This document shows, one piece after another, positions 22,187-29,130 of a DNA stretch of 30,266 nucleotides. The DNA is taken from NCBI GenBank assembly GCA_900545515.1, contig UQZA01000029.1, positions 1-30,266 of the forward strand. Direction: 5' to 3'. This DNA is from an uncultured Eubacteriales bacterium. GTDB taxonomy: Bacteria; Bacillota; Clostridia; Oscillospirales; Oscillospiraceae. How positions within the stretch are numbered: position 1 is the stretch's first letter; the number at the start of each line of letters is the position of its first letter. The notes beneath the pieces are model-generated. The model made no database searches and had not been told where the DNA came from. It saw nothing but the letters and a program-made list of their open reading frames with translations. The position numbers and the translations under genes were made by a program.

Positions 22187-24802
22187 ATGGCACAAAAGAA
22201 ACCTGCGTCCCGCTCCGGGGCGAAGAAGAAAAAGCCCGCCACCGCCGCCAAGCGGGCTGTGGAGCGGGAGCCGGCCAAAATCCCCGTCCGGCAAATATTG
22301 GCAGGGGCTTGCTTCCTTCTGACGGTGCTGGCCCTTTTTGCCTGTCTGGGCTTTCAGGGCTTCATCCTTGCCGGCGTAAAAAGCCTGCTGGGCGGACTGG
22401 TGGGGCCTGTGGGCTTTTACCTGTCTCCGGTTTTGTTCGGATATCTGCTGGTTCTGCTGCTGTCTGGCAGCCATCGCCCGGTGGGGTTGCGCAGTCTGGC
22501 AGCTTGCCTGTTTGTGGTTGCAGTCTCTGCGATTGCCCATTTGTGTGGGAAGCGGGAGGCTCTACCCGGTGGCTTTGCCATGGTGGGTCAGCTGTTCCGC
22601 ACCGGCGGAGCCGGAACCAGTGGCGGCGTCTTGGGAGGACTCACGGGAATTCTGTTTGAGCTGGCCCTGAGCAAGGTGCTGGCCGTCATCGTTCTGGCCA
22701 CCTTGGCTCTGCTGTCCCTTCTGTGGACCTGGGGCATCACCTTGGGGAGCATTTGCCGTGCCATTCAAAACCGGCCCCGGCCGGAGCGTCCCCCCCAGGA
22801 GCAGCCCCGGGAGGACCCGGCTGCTGTGGTGGTCAACCACATCGCCAATAAACACATTGCGCACCTGGAGCGAAAGCGCCAGGCGGCAGAGTTTGACGTT
22901 CCGGTGGATGATTTGCCCGTAGGCAGATCTGCCAAAAAGGAGAAATCCAAGTCCCAGGTCCCCTCCCCCGATGCATTCCTGGAGTCGCAGCGGAAGGCTG
23001 CCCGGATACAGCAAGAGCCTTCGGTTCCTTTTGACGAAGAACCCATCTCTGGCAATACCGTCATTCCCTCTGCTCACCAGGAGGAGTTTGGGGCAAGAGC
23101 GGTTTCGGAAGAAGAGCTCTTGGAGTTTACTCCAGAGGCGGACGCAGACATTGCCCAAGCGGTTATGCAAGCCGTGGCTCCCATGCCGGAGGAACCGGCT
23201 CTGGAAAAAGTCAGCGCCAAAGACGCCCGGGCTTCTGCGCAAATGGTGGCCCAGGAGATTGCGGAAAACGCCCAGGCGCCCAAGCCGGAGTATCACTTTC
23301 CTCCCATCAACCTACTGAAAACCGCCCCCGGCGGCGCCACAGACGGCACGGCGGAAATGCGGGAAAATACCCGCCGCCTGAACGAGGCTCTGCAGAGCTT
23401 CAAAATTGAAGCCCGCATCTGCAACGTCACCCGGGGACCTTCAGTCACCCGGTACGAGGTGGAGCTGGCCCAGGGGGTCCGCCTGGCCAAGGTGACGGCC
23501 CTCCAGGACGACATCGCCCTGGCCCTGGGTGCGGTGGGCGTTCGCATCTCGGCCATTCCGGAGAAAATCGCCGTGGTGGGCATCGAGGTGCCCAACAAGC
23601 AGGTAACTACCGTGGCCCTGCGGGAGGTCATTGATTCGCCTCAGTTTTCCAAGGCCAAGTCCAAGTCCTCCTTTGCCGTGGGCAAGGACATCAGCGGCGC
23701 CTGCGTGGTGGGAGACATTTCCAAGCTGCCCCATATGCTCATCGCCGGTACCACCGGCTCGGGCAAGTCCGTGTGTATGAACAGCATCATCATTTCTCTG
23801 CTGTACAAGGCCAAGCCGGAAGAGGTCAAACTCATTATGGTAGACCCTAAAATGGTAGAGCTGGGGAATTACAATGGCATCCCCCACCTGCTGATCCCCG
23901 TGGTGACAGACCCGAAGAAGGCCGCCGGGTCCCTGCAATGGGCGGTGACCGAGATGATGCGCCGCTATAAGACCATGTCCGATGCCGGGGTTCGGGACCT
24001 GGAGTCCTTCAATCGCATTGTGGAGAGCGCCGGGGAGGGGGATCCCCTGCCCCAGATTGTGGTAATCATTGACGAGCTGGCCGACCTTATGCTGGTGGCG
24101 GCTAAGGAGGTGGAGGAGTCCATCTGCCGGATTGCCCAGATGGGCCGCGCCGCCGGGATGCACCTGATCATCGCCACCCAGCGTCCCTCTGCCGATGTGA
24201 TCACAGGCCTCATGAAGGCCAACATCCCCAGCCGGATTGCCTTTGCCGTGGCCTCCTCCATGGAGTCCCGGATCATCCTGGATACCCAGGGCGCGGAAAA
24301 GCTGGTGGGCCGTGGCGACATGCTCTATGCCCCCCTGGGCAAGGGCAAACCCAAGCGCATCCAAGGTTGCTTCGTCAGCGACTCCGAGGTGGAATCGGTG
24401 ACGGAATTCGTCAAGGAACACTATGTACCAGACTACAGCCAGGAGGTCCTGGAGGAGATTGAGAGAAAAGCCGAACAAAGCGGCAAGGGCGGCAAATCCG
24501 CCGACTCTATGGATTTTGAAATGGAGGACAGCGATGGAGACGAAATGCTCCCCGCCGCCGTGGAGGTCATTTTGGAGACAGGCCAGGCCTCAGTTTCCAT
24601 GCTCCAGCGCCGGCTGAAGCTGGGCTATGCCCGGGCCGCCCGGATCGTGGACGAGATGGAGGAAAAGGGGATTGTAGGTCCCTTTATGGGCTCCAAGCCT
24701 CGGAATATTCTCATTACCAAGGAGCAGTGGCAGCAGATGCAGTCCGGCCTCCCCATGGAAGAGCCGGAGCCGGAGGAACCGGTCCCGGAGGAAATTCTCT
24801 GA
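22187..24802 (+). CDS. ftsK: DNA translocase FtsK/SpoIIIE
   Basis: An 871-residue septal DNA translocase that pumps chromosome through the division or sporulation septum. Order: a Lys/Ala-rich cytoplasmic start, four membrane helices (about 30-190), an acidic/Pro-rich linker (about 200-390), the alpha/beta RecA-like motor with PSVTRYEVELAQGVRLAKV, Walker A AGTTGSGKSV (about 520-529), Walker B VVIIDELADLMLV and ATQRPSADVITGLMKANIP, and a C-terminal winged-helix gamma domain (about 785-850) for KOPS/SRS recognition (LQRRLKLGYARAARIVDEME). GAGGAGAGAATCTAC precedes the ATG. Whether it acts as vegetative FtsK or sporulation SpoIIIE cannot be told; the tepA neighbourhood favours the SpoIIIE lineage. 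Confidence 0.96.
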   Translation: MAQKKPASRSGAKKKKPATAAKRAVEREPAKIPVRQILAGACFLLTVLALFACLGFQGFILAGVKSLLGGLVGPVGFYLSPVLFGYLLVLLLSGSHRPVGLRSLAACLFVVAVSAIAHLCGKREALPGGFAMVGQLFRTGGAGTSGGVLGGLTGILFELALSKVLAVIVLATLALLSLLWTWGITLGSICRAIQNRPRPERPPQEQPREDPAAVVVNHIANKHIAHLERKRQAAEFDVPVDDLPVGRSAKKEKSKSQVPSPDAFLESQRKAARIQQEPSVPFDEEPISGNTVIPSAHQEEFGARAVSEEELLEFTPEADADIAQAVMQAVAPMPEEPALEKVSAKDARASAQMVAQEIAENAQAPKPEYHFPPINLLKTAPGGATDGTAEMRENTRRLNEALQSFKIEARICNVTRGPSVTRYEVELAQGVRLAKVTALQDDIALALGAVGVRISAIPEKIAVVGIEVPNKQVTTVALREVIDSPQFSKAKSKSSFAVGKDISGACVVGDISKLPHMLIAGTTGSGKSVCMNSIIISLLYKAKPEEVKLIMVDPKMVELGNYNGIPHLLIPVVTDPKKAAGSLQWAVTEMMRRYKTMSDAGVRDLESFNRIVESAGEGDPLPQIVVIIDELADLMLVAAKEVEESICRIAQMGRAAGMHLIIATQRPSADVITGLMKANIPSRIAFAVASSMESRIILDTQGAEKLVGRGDMLYAPLGKGKPKRIQGCFVSDSEVESVTEFVKEHYVPDYSQEVLEEIERKAEQSGKGGKSADSMDFEMEDSDGDEMLPAAVEVILETGQASVSMLQRRLKLGYARAARIVDEMEEKGIVGPFMGSKPRNILITKEQWQQMQSGLPMEEPEPEEPVPEEIL

Positions 24803-24812
24803 GTATCAATCA

Positions 24813-24855
24813 CGCCCCAGGCGGTTTGACCGTCCTGGGGCGCTTTGGCTTTTGC
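24813..24855 (+). terminator. Intrinsic terminator after ftsK
   Basis: CGCCCCAGG and CCTGGGGCG (24813-24821 and 24834-24842) with an inner GGT-TTG-ACC, then CTTTGGCTTTT. A strong stem with a broken U-tract, 10 bases after the ftsK stop. Confidence 0.8.
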
Positions 24856-24882
24856 ATGCCGTCAAAAACGGCGTCATATCAT

Positions 24883-24911
24883 TTGACAGGCGGAGCATAC
24901 CATGCTATCAT
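24883..24911 (+). promoter_or_regulatory. Near-consensus sigma-A promoter for the PF06541-type gene
   Basis: TTGACA (24883-24888), 17-base spacer, TATCAT (24906-24911). The predicted start point is near 24918. A short inverted repeat, GCCGT-CAAAA-ACGGC (24858-24872), lies just upstream of the -35. Confidence 0.85.
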
Positions 24912-24940
24912 ACAGAAAAATGGAACGGAGCGGGTCAGAT

Positions 24941-25792
24941 ATGACATTCTACCAAATTTTATGGACCTTTTTCATCTACAGCTTCGTAGGCTGGTGCTGC
25001 GAAGTAGCCTTTGCCGCCTGCAAAACCGGTCAGTTTGTGAATCGGGGCTTCCTCTTTGGGCCGCTCTGTCCCATTTACGGCTTTGGCGTAGTAGCTGCCC
25101 TGCTGCTCATTGAGCCCATCCGGGAGCACTGGCTCCAGGCCTACCTGGTGGCTGTGCTGGTCCCCACCGTCATCGAGTATTTTGTGGGATGGGCGGCTAT
25201 GAAGCTGCTCCACACCCGGCTCTGGGATTACTCCCGGATGCCACTCAACGTTGGGGGCCATGTGTGCCTCCTGTTTTCCCTGGTGTGGGGAGTGGGCTGT
25301 TTGGCTGTGGTGTACCTGGTGCAGCCCCTGGTTCTGAAGCTGCTGGCTCCACTTCCGGAGCCTGTGGGTTGGGTGCTGCTGGCTCTCTTTGGGGCAACTG
25401 CCCTTGCAGATTTGATCCTGACGGCCATTGAAGCTGCCAAAATCCCTAAGCGCTTGCAGGCGCTGGAGGAGATGGAGCGGGGCCTGCGTCGGATTTCCGA
25501 CGGCATTGGCGCGGGACTCTCCGGACGCACCCTGGAGCTCTGGGAAAAGGGGCAGGAGAAATTCTCTACACAGAAATGGGATGAGCTTTTAGGCACCTTG
25601 GGCAGCCGGAAACAGGAATTTTTAGCTCAGCGGGACGAGATGCTGGAAAAATACCACGCTTTTCTGGAAAAGCCCAGCCGTGGTTACGCCCGGCTGCTGA
25701 AGGCCTTCCCTCACCTGCAACAGACGGAAGCCCACCGCCGCCTGGAACACCTTCGCGCCCTCTACCGGCAGCGGCGGGACAGGGAGAAATAA
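24941..25792 (+). CDS. PF06541-type membrane protein ('putative ABC transporter permease') with long coiled-coil tail
   Basis: A 283-residue protein. The first 165 or so residues match the PF06541 (CmpB-like) family: FFIYSFVGWCCEVAFAACKT, GQFVNRGFLFGPLCPIYGFG, FVGWAAMKLLHTRLWDYSRM and PLNVGGHVCLLFSLVWG, with about five membrane helices. Databases name the family a putative ABC transporter permease, but that role is not proven. The last 110 residues are hydrophilic and helical (EEMERGLRRISDGIG onward), probably a cytoplasmic coiled coil. ATG 24941 follows the predicted transcription start; a frame extension to 24902 lies over the promoter. Stops tail to tail against sodC with no bases between. 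Confidence 0.82.
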   Translation: MTFYQILWTFFIYSFVGWCCEVAFAACKTGQFVNRGFLFGPLCPIYGFGVVAALLLIEPIREHWLQAYLVAVLVPTVIEYFVGWAAMKLLHTRLWDYSRMPLNVGGHVCLLFSLVWGVGCLAVVYLVQPLVLKLLAPLPEPVGWVLLALFGATALADLILTAIEAAKIPKRLQALEEMERGLRRISDGIGAGLSGRTLELWEKGQEKFSTQKWDELLGTLGSRKQEFLAQRDEMLEKYHAFLEKPSRGYARLLKAFPHLQQTEAHRRLEHLRALYRQRRDREK

Positions 25793-26242
25793 CTACCAGA
25801 TGACGCCACAACCGATCCGCGCTCCGGCGTCCCCTGCCGGTTGGGAGCGGTAGTCGTCTGCCATACGGTGGACGATGACGGTGTGACCCCGGGCCTGACT
25901 GGGGAGAAACCGACCGGTCCAAACGGCGCTCCAGGCCCTCCCATTCTCAGACAGCAGGACGGGAAGATCCCCCAAATGCCCGGGATGCCGCTGACCTGGG
26001 AGACCCCAGTGGTCGCCTGCGCCATCAAATGGTTCCCGGACCGTGCGGCAAGCGCCGCCCTGGTGCAGGTGCAGGCCAAAGAATCCGTCCCCCGGCAGTC
26101 CCTGAAGCTGGGCCACCACCACAGTCCCGCCAGAGGCGGGATAAAAGAGCACCTGCCCCTGAAGGCGCTCGTAGCCGGGAGCGCCGGAAATGGTAGCTGC
26201 TGCCTCGGGCCGATGGGAAAAGATACGGTTTAGATCAAGCAT
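25793..26242 (-). CDS. sodC: Cu/Zn superoxide dismutase family protein, no signal peptide
   Basis: A 149-residue SOD_Cu family protein. All metal ligands align with animal SOD1: His58 and His60 (GLHLHQGG), bridging His78 (GDHWGLP), His86, His89 and Asp92 (RHPGHLGDLP), and His125 (VIVHRMADD). Cys65 and Cys145 fit the conserved disulfide, and Arg142 in GDAGARIGCGVI fits the active-site arginine. It should convert superoxide to peroxide and oxygen. Unusually for a bacterial SodC, there is no signal peptide or lipobox; the N-terminus is MLDLNRIFSHRPEAAATISG. AGGAGGTATGCGAT precedes the ATG. Confidence 0.87.
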   Translation of the reverse strand: MLDLNRIFSHRPEAAATISGAPGYERLQGQVLFYPASGGTVVVAQLQGLPGDGFFGLHLHQGGACRTVREPFDGAGDHWGLPGQRHPGHLGDLPVLLSENGRAWSAVWTGRFLPSQARGHTVIVHRMADDYRSQPAGDAGARIGCGVIW

Positions 26243-26251
26243 ATCGCATAC

Positions 26252-26280
26252 CTCCTCTCATTCAGCATATGAGAGAGGAG
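26252..26280. repeat. Inverted repeat spanning the sodC ribosome-binding site
   Basis: CTCCTCTC (26252-26259) and GAGAGGAG (26273-26280) are perfect 8-base arms. On the sodC mRNA the second arm includes the Shine-Dalgarno, so the hairpin could hide it. No clear promoter for either sodC or the lipoprotein was found in 26243-26383; TTGACA at 26327 lacks a matching -10. Confidence 0.45.
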
Positions 26281-26383
26281 AAATTTTGGACCCCGCCCGC
26301 AACCCCGGCCGGAAAAATCCGTCTGGATTGACAAAGGCCGGTTCTGCAGCTCCGGTCCAACACCAGAAATGGGAGGGAATCCT

Positions 26384-27154
26384 ATGAAAAAGCAGAACAT
26401 CACCAAAACATTGACCAGCCTTGCCGCCCTCAGCCTGACAGCGGCCTTGATGCTGACCTTCCCCGGCTGCCAAGCCTCCCGGACCTCCGGACAGCCGGAC
26501 ACCACGCCTCAGGACACGACGCCCCGGAACACCACGCCGCAGGACACCGAAGCCCCACCCACCACGGAGCCGGAGGTGACCTGGAAGCCGGTGGAGACCA
26601 CCATTGACCCCGTCGATCTGCTGACCCCCATGCCTACCGAAACGGAGCCGGAAGTGACCACCCCCGCCTCCCCCACCGAGGCCCAGGTCATCCGGGCCCA
26701 CGATATCTCCCAGTCCGCCCTGGAAAATCTGATGGCCCGCCACCCCGGCTCCAGCCTGATCTCTGGTTCCCTGCCCCTTGTCCACCTGACAGACCGGGCA
26801 GCTCTGGATGATTTTCTGAAGGAAGCCGGTTCCCAAACCCTGAAGGACGCCTGCGAAGGCTACGACGAATCCTTCTTCCAGGACAACGACCTCATCATCG
26901 TCCCCCGCGTCACCACCACCGGCTCCGCCCGCCACACTGTGGAGCTCGCCACAGAGGACCAGATCCTGTCGGTTAAAATCACCGTTACCACCCCGGAAAT
27001 CGTCACCATGGACATGGCCAACTGGTTCCTGGTCATCCCCGCCGCCAAGACGGACACCCAGGGCAGAACCCCGGTGGCAACCATTGCAGGAGTGCCCGGG
27101 GGAATTGGGGTGCCAACCCCTGGGAATCCTGTTCGAAAATATCGCTTGCGGTAA
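26384..27154 (+). CDS. Putative lipoprotein with Thr/Pro-rich linker and PrcB-like C-terminal domain
   Basis: A 256-residue exported protein. MKKQNITK plus a hydrophobic stretch (LAALSLTAALMLTFPGC) looks like a lipoprotein signal, with the modified Cys at about 26; Phe at -3 and Pro at -2 make a poor lipobox. A Thr/Pro/Asp/Glu linker with repeats of DTTPQ/NTTPQ type (about 30-95) follows. The C-terminal domain carries YDESFFQDNDLIIVPRV, RHTVELATEDQILSVKIT and MDMANWFLVIPAAK, a pattern I associate with PrcB-type C-terminal domains of gut Firmicutes lipoproteins; that match is from memory. Likely anchored outside the cell. ATG 26384 has GGAGG seven bases ahead. Confidence 0.72.
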   Translation: MKKQNITKTLTSLAALSLTAALMLTFPGCQASRTSGQPDTTPQDTTPRNTTPQDTEAPPTTEPEVTWKPVETTIDPVDLLTPMPTETEPEVTTPASPTEAQVIRAHDISQSALENLMARHPGSSLISGSLPLVHLTDRAALDDFLKEAGSQTLKDACEGYDESFFQDNDLIIVPRVTTTGSARHTVELATEDQILSVKITVTTPEIVTMDMANWFLVIPAAKTDTQGRTPVATIAGVPGGIGVPTPGNPVRKYRLR

Positions 27155-27207
27155 TTCTCTTTCGCAGATCAGAGCGCAAGTTTGCAGATACTGAACCAAC
27201 GATGTAG

Positions 27208-27247
27208 AAAACAGGCCCATTCTGCCAAAATTGAATGGGCCTGTTTT
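27208..27247. terminator. Bidirectional intrinsic terminator
   Basis: AAAACAGGCCCATTC and GAATGGGCCTGTTTT are perfect 15-base arms around a 10-base loop, giving a U-tract on both strands. It lies between the convergent lipoprotein and ABC genes and serves both. Confidence 0.95.
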
Positions 27248-27273
27248 AAACATATATTGTCAAAAAAGCCAAG

Positions 27274-29130
27274 TCATTCCATATAGCAATCTGCCTGAGC
27301 CAAAAATAGCTCCTGATAAATGCCCTCTTTTTTGATTAAGTCTTCATGACTTCCATTCTGTACCACCTTTCCTTGATCCAGCACAAAAATCTCTTGACAA
27401 AATCTACAACTTCCCATACGATGAGAAATAAAAATACTGCCTTTGCCCTGCACCAAACGGTCAAATGTGGAAAAGATTTCATATTCGCTTTCTGGATCAA
27501 GCGCCGCTGTCGGCTCGTCTAAAATCACAAATGGCGCATCCTTATACAATGCTCTGGCAATGGCAATCTTTTGTGCCTCCCCACCACTGATGTTACTACT
27601 ATCTTCATCATATTTATATAAATTTGTGTCCAATTGATGTGGCATTTGCTGAACGCGCTCCTGGATTCCGGCCTTTTTCAGGCAATCCCATATTTTTTCC
27701 TTATGGCCTCCCATGCCCGCTGCCACGTTTTCACCTATAGGGAATGAAAATAAACTAAAATCCTGAAATACCACCGAAAACAGCGCCAAATAATCTTCAT
27801 AGCAGTAATCTCTAATATCTACGCCGTTCAGAGTGATTCTGCCTTCCGTAGGTTCATATAGCCTGCAAAGTAACTTCACAAAGGTCGTCTTTCCGGCACC
27901 GTTCTTTCCCACAATTGCTACCCGAGTGTGGGATGTGATCTTGCAAGAGACGTCTTTTACTGCATCTGTTTCCGTGCCTTTGTAGCGGAAGGAGACGTGG
28001 TGAAATTCTATGCAATAGGACTTTCCAGGTATTTGCTGTATTCTGATACTACCAGAATCCTTCTTGCTTTTTATTTTTATAAAGTCTTGGAACGTTTTTA
28101 CAAACCCGGTTTGCAAAGCAATTTTCTGGTTTACAGTCAGGCACATACGGATTGCCTGATTTAGCAATACAATTGAGCCGATATATTGAGACAATTCTCC
28201 AATACTGGCAGCCCCTGACAATACTTTACAGATTACCACAACATACGCGGCCAAAGTACAGAGTCCCTGGGTGATCGTGTGCAATGTCTCTTGGTTTTTT
28301 GCGGCGTCATCATAATATTTGTTGTAGAATCTAAGCGAATCATTCAGCGCCATGCTGTGTTTTTGAATAATTAACTCCAACATGTCAAATAGGCGAATTT
28401 CCTTTCCCATTTCGCCATTCATAAATACCTTGTCAGCAAAGTAGTTCAGTTTCCGTTCCACCTTCATCTTCTCTTGATATCCACTGCTGCTGTACCTCTT
28501 GAATCTCGCAGCAATTTCATTACTTATCAGGAAATTCCCCACTGTCACAAGCATCAGAATACAAAAAGACACCGCCGGCGAAGAAACCCAAGAAACCCAC
28601 CCTTGATACCCAACGGAAGGATTTAACGTGCTTAGGCGAAGCACCGCCGCAAAAGATATCAGGACTTGTGTCGCATTTTTCAGCAACTTGTTGTAGTACC
28701 CCAAGAAAACATTGTATCCGCCAATATGATTCATTGAGTATACCGAATCAGATATTTTATGAAGCAGTTCTGTATTTTCCATCTCTTCATAGTCAAGCTC
28801 CATTGCTTTCTGATTCACGCGCCGCAGCATCTTTCGATGCGCCCTGTCTGACTTATAAGTATGGATGCTGCTTAATGCATCCAGCAGCAGACCGCCCAAG
28901 AAGATAAATATTGCAAGCACCACAGTGATCTGCACAGCTTTTGCAAAATTAGCCTCTATGAGCAAGTCTATGATACGTGCAGCGCAAACCAGCTCTATGT
29001 ATGGAAATACAGCTTCCAAGATTGCCTGCAACACAGAAAGTACAAGCAACCCCTTTTCTATTTTGTGGATTTGGATCAATGCCTGTATACCGTAGCGATG
29101 GTGAGATATCTGTAGACGTTTGTTATGCAT
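27274..29130 (-). CDS. ABC exporter half-transporter (permease fused to ATPase), second of a pair
   Basis: A 618-residue half-exporter. About six membrane helices in residues 20-330 are followed by an ATPase with Walker A VGKNGAGKTT (about 405), Q-loop VVFQDFSLF, signature ISGGEAQK (about 511), Walker B FVILDEPTAALDPESE and H-loop IFISHRMGS. No N-terminal C39 peptidase domain is visible. It overlaps the upstream half-transporter by 8 bases, so the two most likely make a heterodimer. ATG 29130 has GGAGGGGGATCGGG ahead; the frame is open further into the upstream gene without support. AT content is visibly higher than in the rest of the window. Substrate unknown: peptide, drug or lipid are all possible. 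Confidence 0.9.
   Translation of the reverse strand: MHNKRLQISHHRYGIQALIQIHKIEKGLLVLSVLQAILEAVFPYIELVCAARIIDLLIEANFAKAVQITVVLAIFIFLGGLLLDALSSIHTYKSDRAHRKMLRRVNQKAMELDYEEMENTELLHKISDSVYSMNHIGGYNVFLGYYNKLLKNATQVLISFAAVLRLSTLNPSVGYQGWVSWVSSPAVSFCILMLVTVGNFLISNEIAARFKRYSSSGYQEKMKVERKLNYFADKVFMNGEMGKEIRLFDMLELIIQKHSMALNDSLRFYNKYYDDAAKNQETLHTITQGLCTLAAYVVVICKVLSGAASIGELSQYIGSIVLLNQAIRMCLTVNQKIALQTGFVKTFQDFIKIKSKKDSGSIRIQQIPGKSYCIEFHHVSFRYKGTETDAVKDVSCKITSHTRVAIVGKNGAGKTTFVKLLCRLYEPTEGRITLNGVDIRDYCYEDYLALFSVVFQDFSLFSFPIGENVAAGMGGHKEKIWDCLKKAGIQERVQQMPHQLDTNLYKYDEDSSNISGGEAQKIAIARALYKDAPFVILDEPTAALDPESEYEIFSTFDRLVQGKGSIFISHRMGSCRFCQEIFVLDQGKVVQNGSHEDLIKKEGIYQELFLAQADCYME

Noticed and set aside
23441..24478. 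Long minus-strand frame (345 codons) opposite ftsK
   Set aside because: It is the antisense shadow of the conserved FtsK motor; His/Gly/Leu-rich translation, no motif, no ribosome site.
26327..26332. TTGACA as a promoter for the lipoprotein
   Set aside because: The -10 position 17 bases on reads TCCGGT, which is no match.
26258..27253. Minus-strand frame of 331 codons opposite the lipoprotein
   Set aside because: Its Gly/Arg-rich low-complexity product mirrors the Thr/Pro-rich codons of the lipoprotein, and it starts over the terminator.
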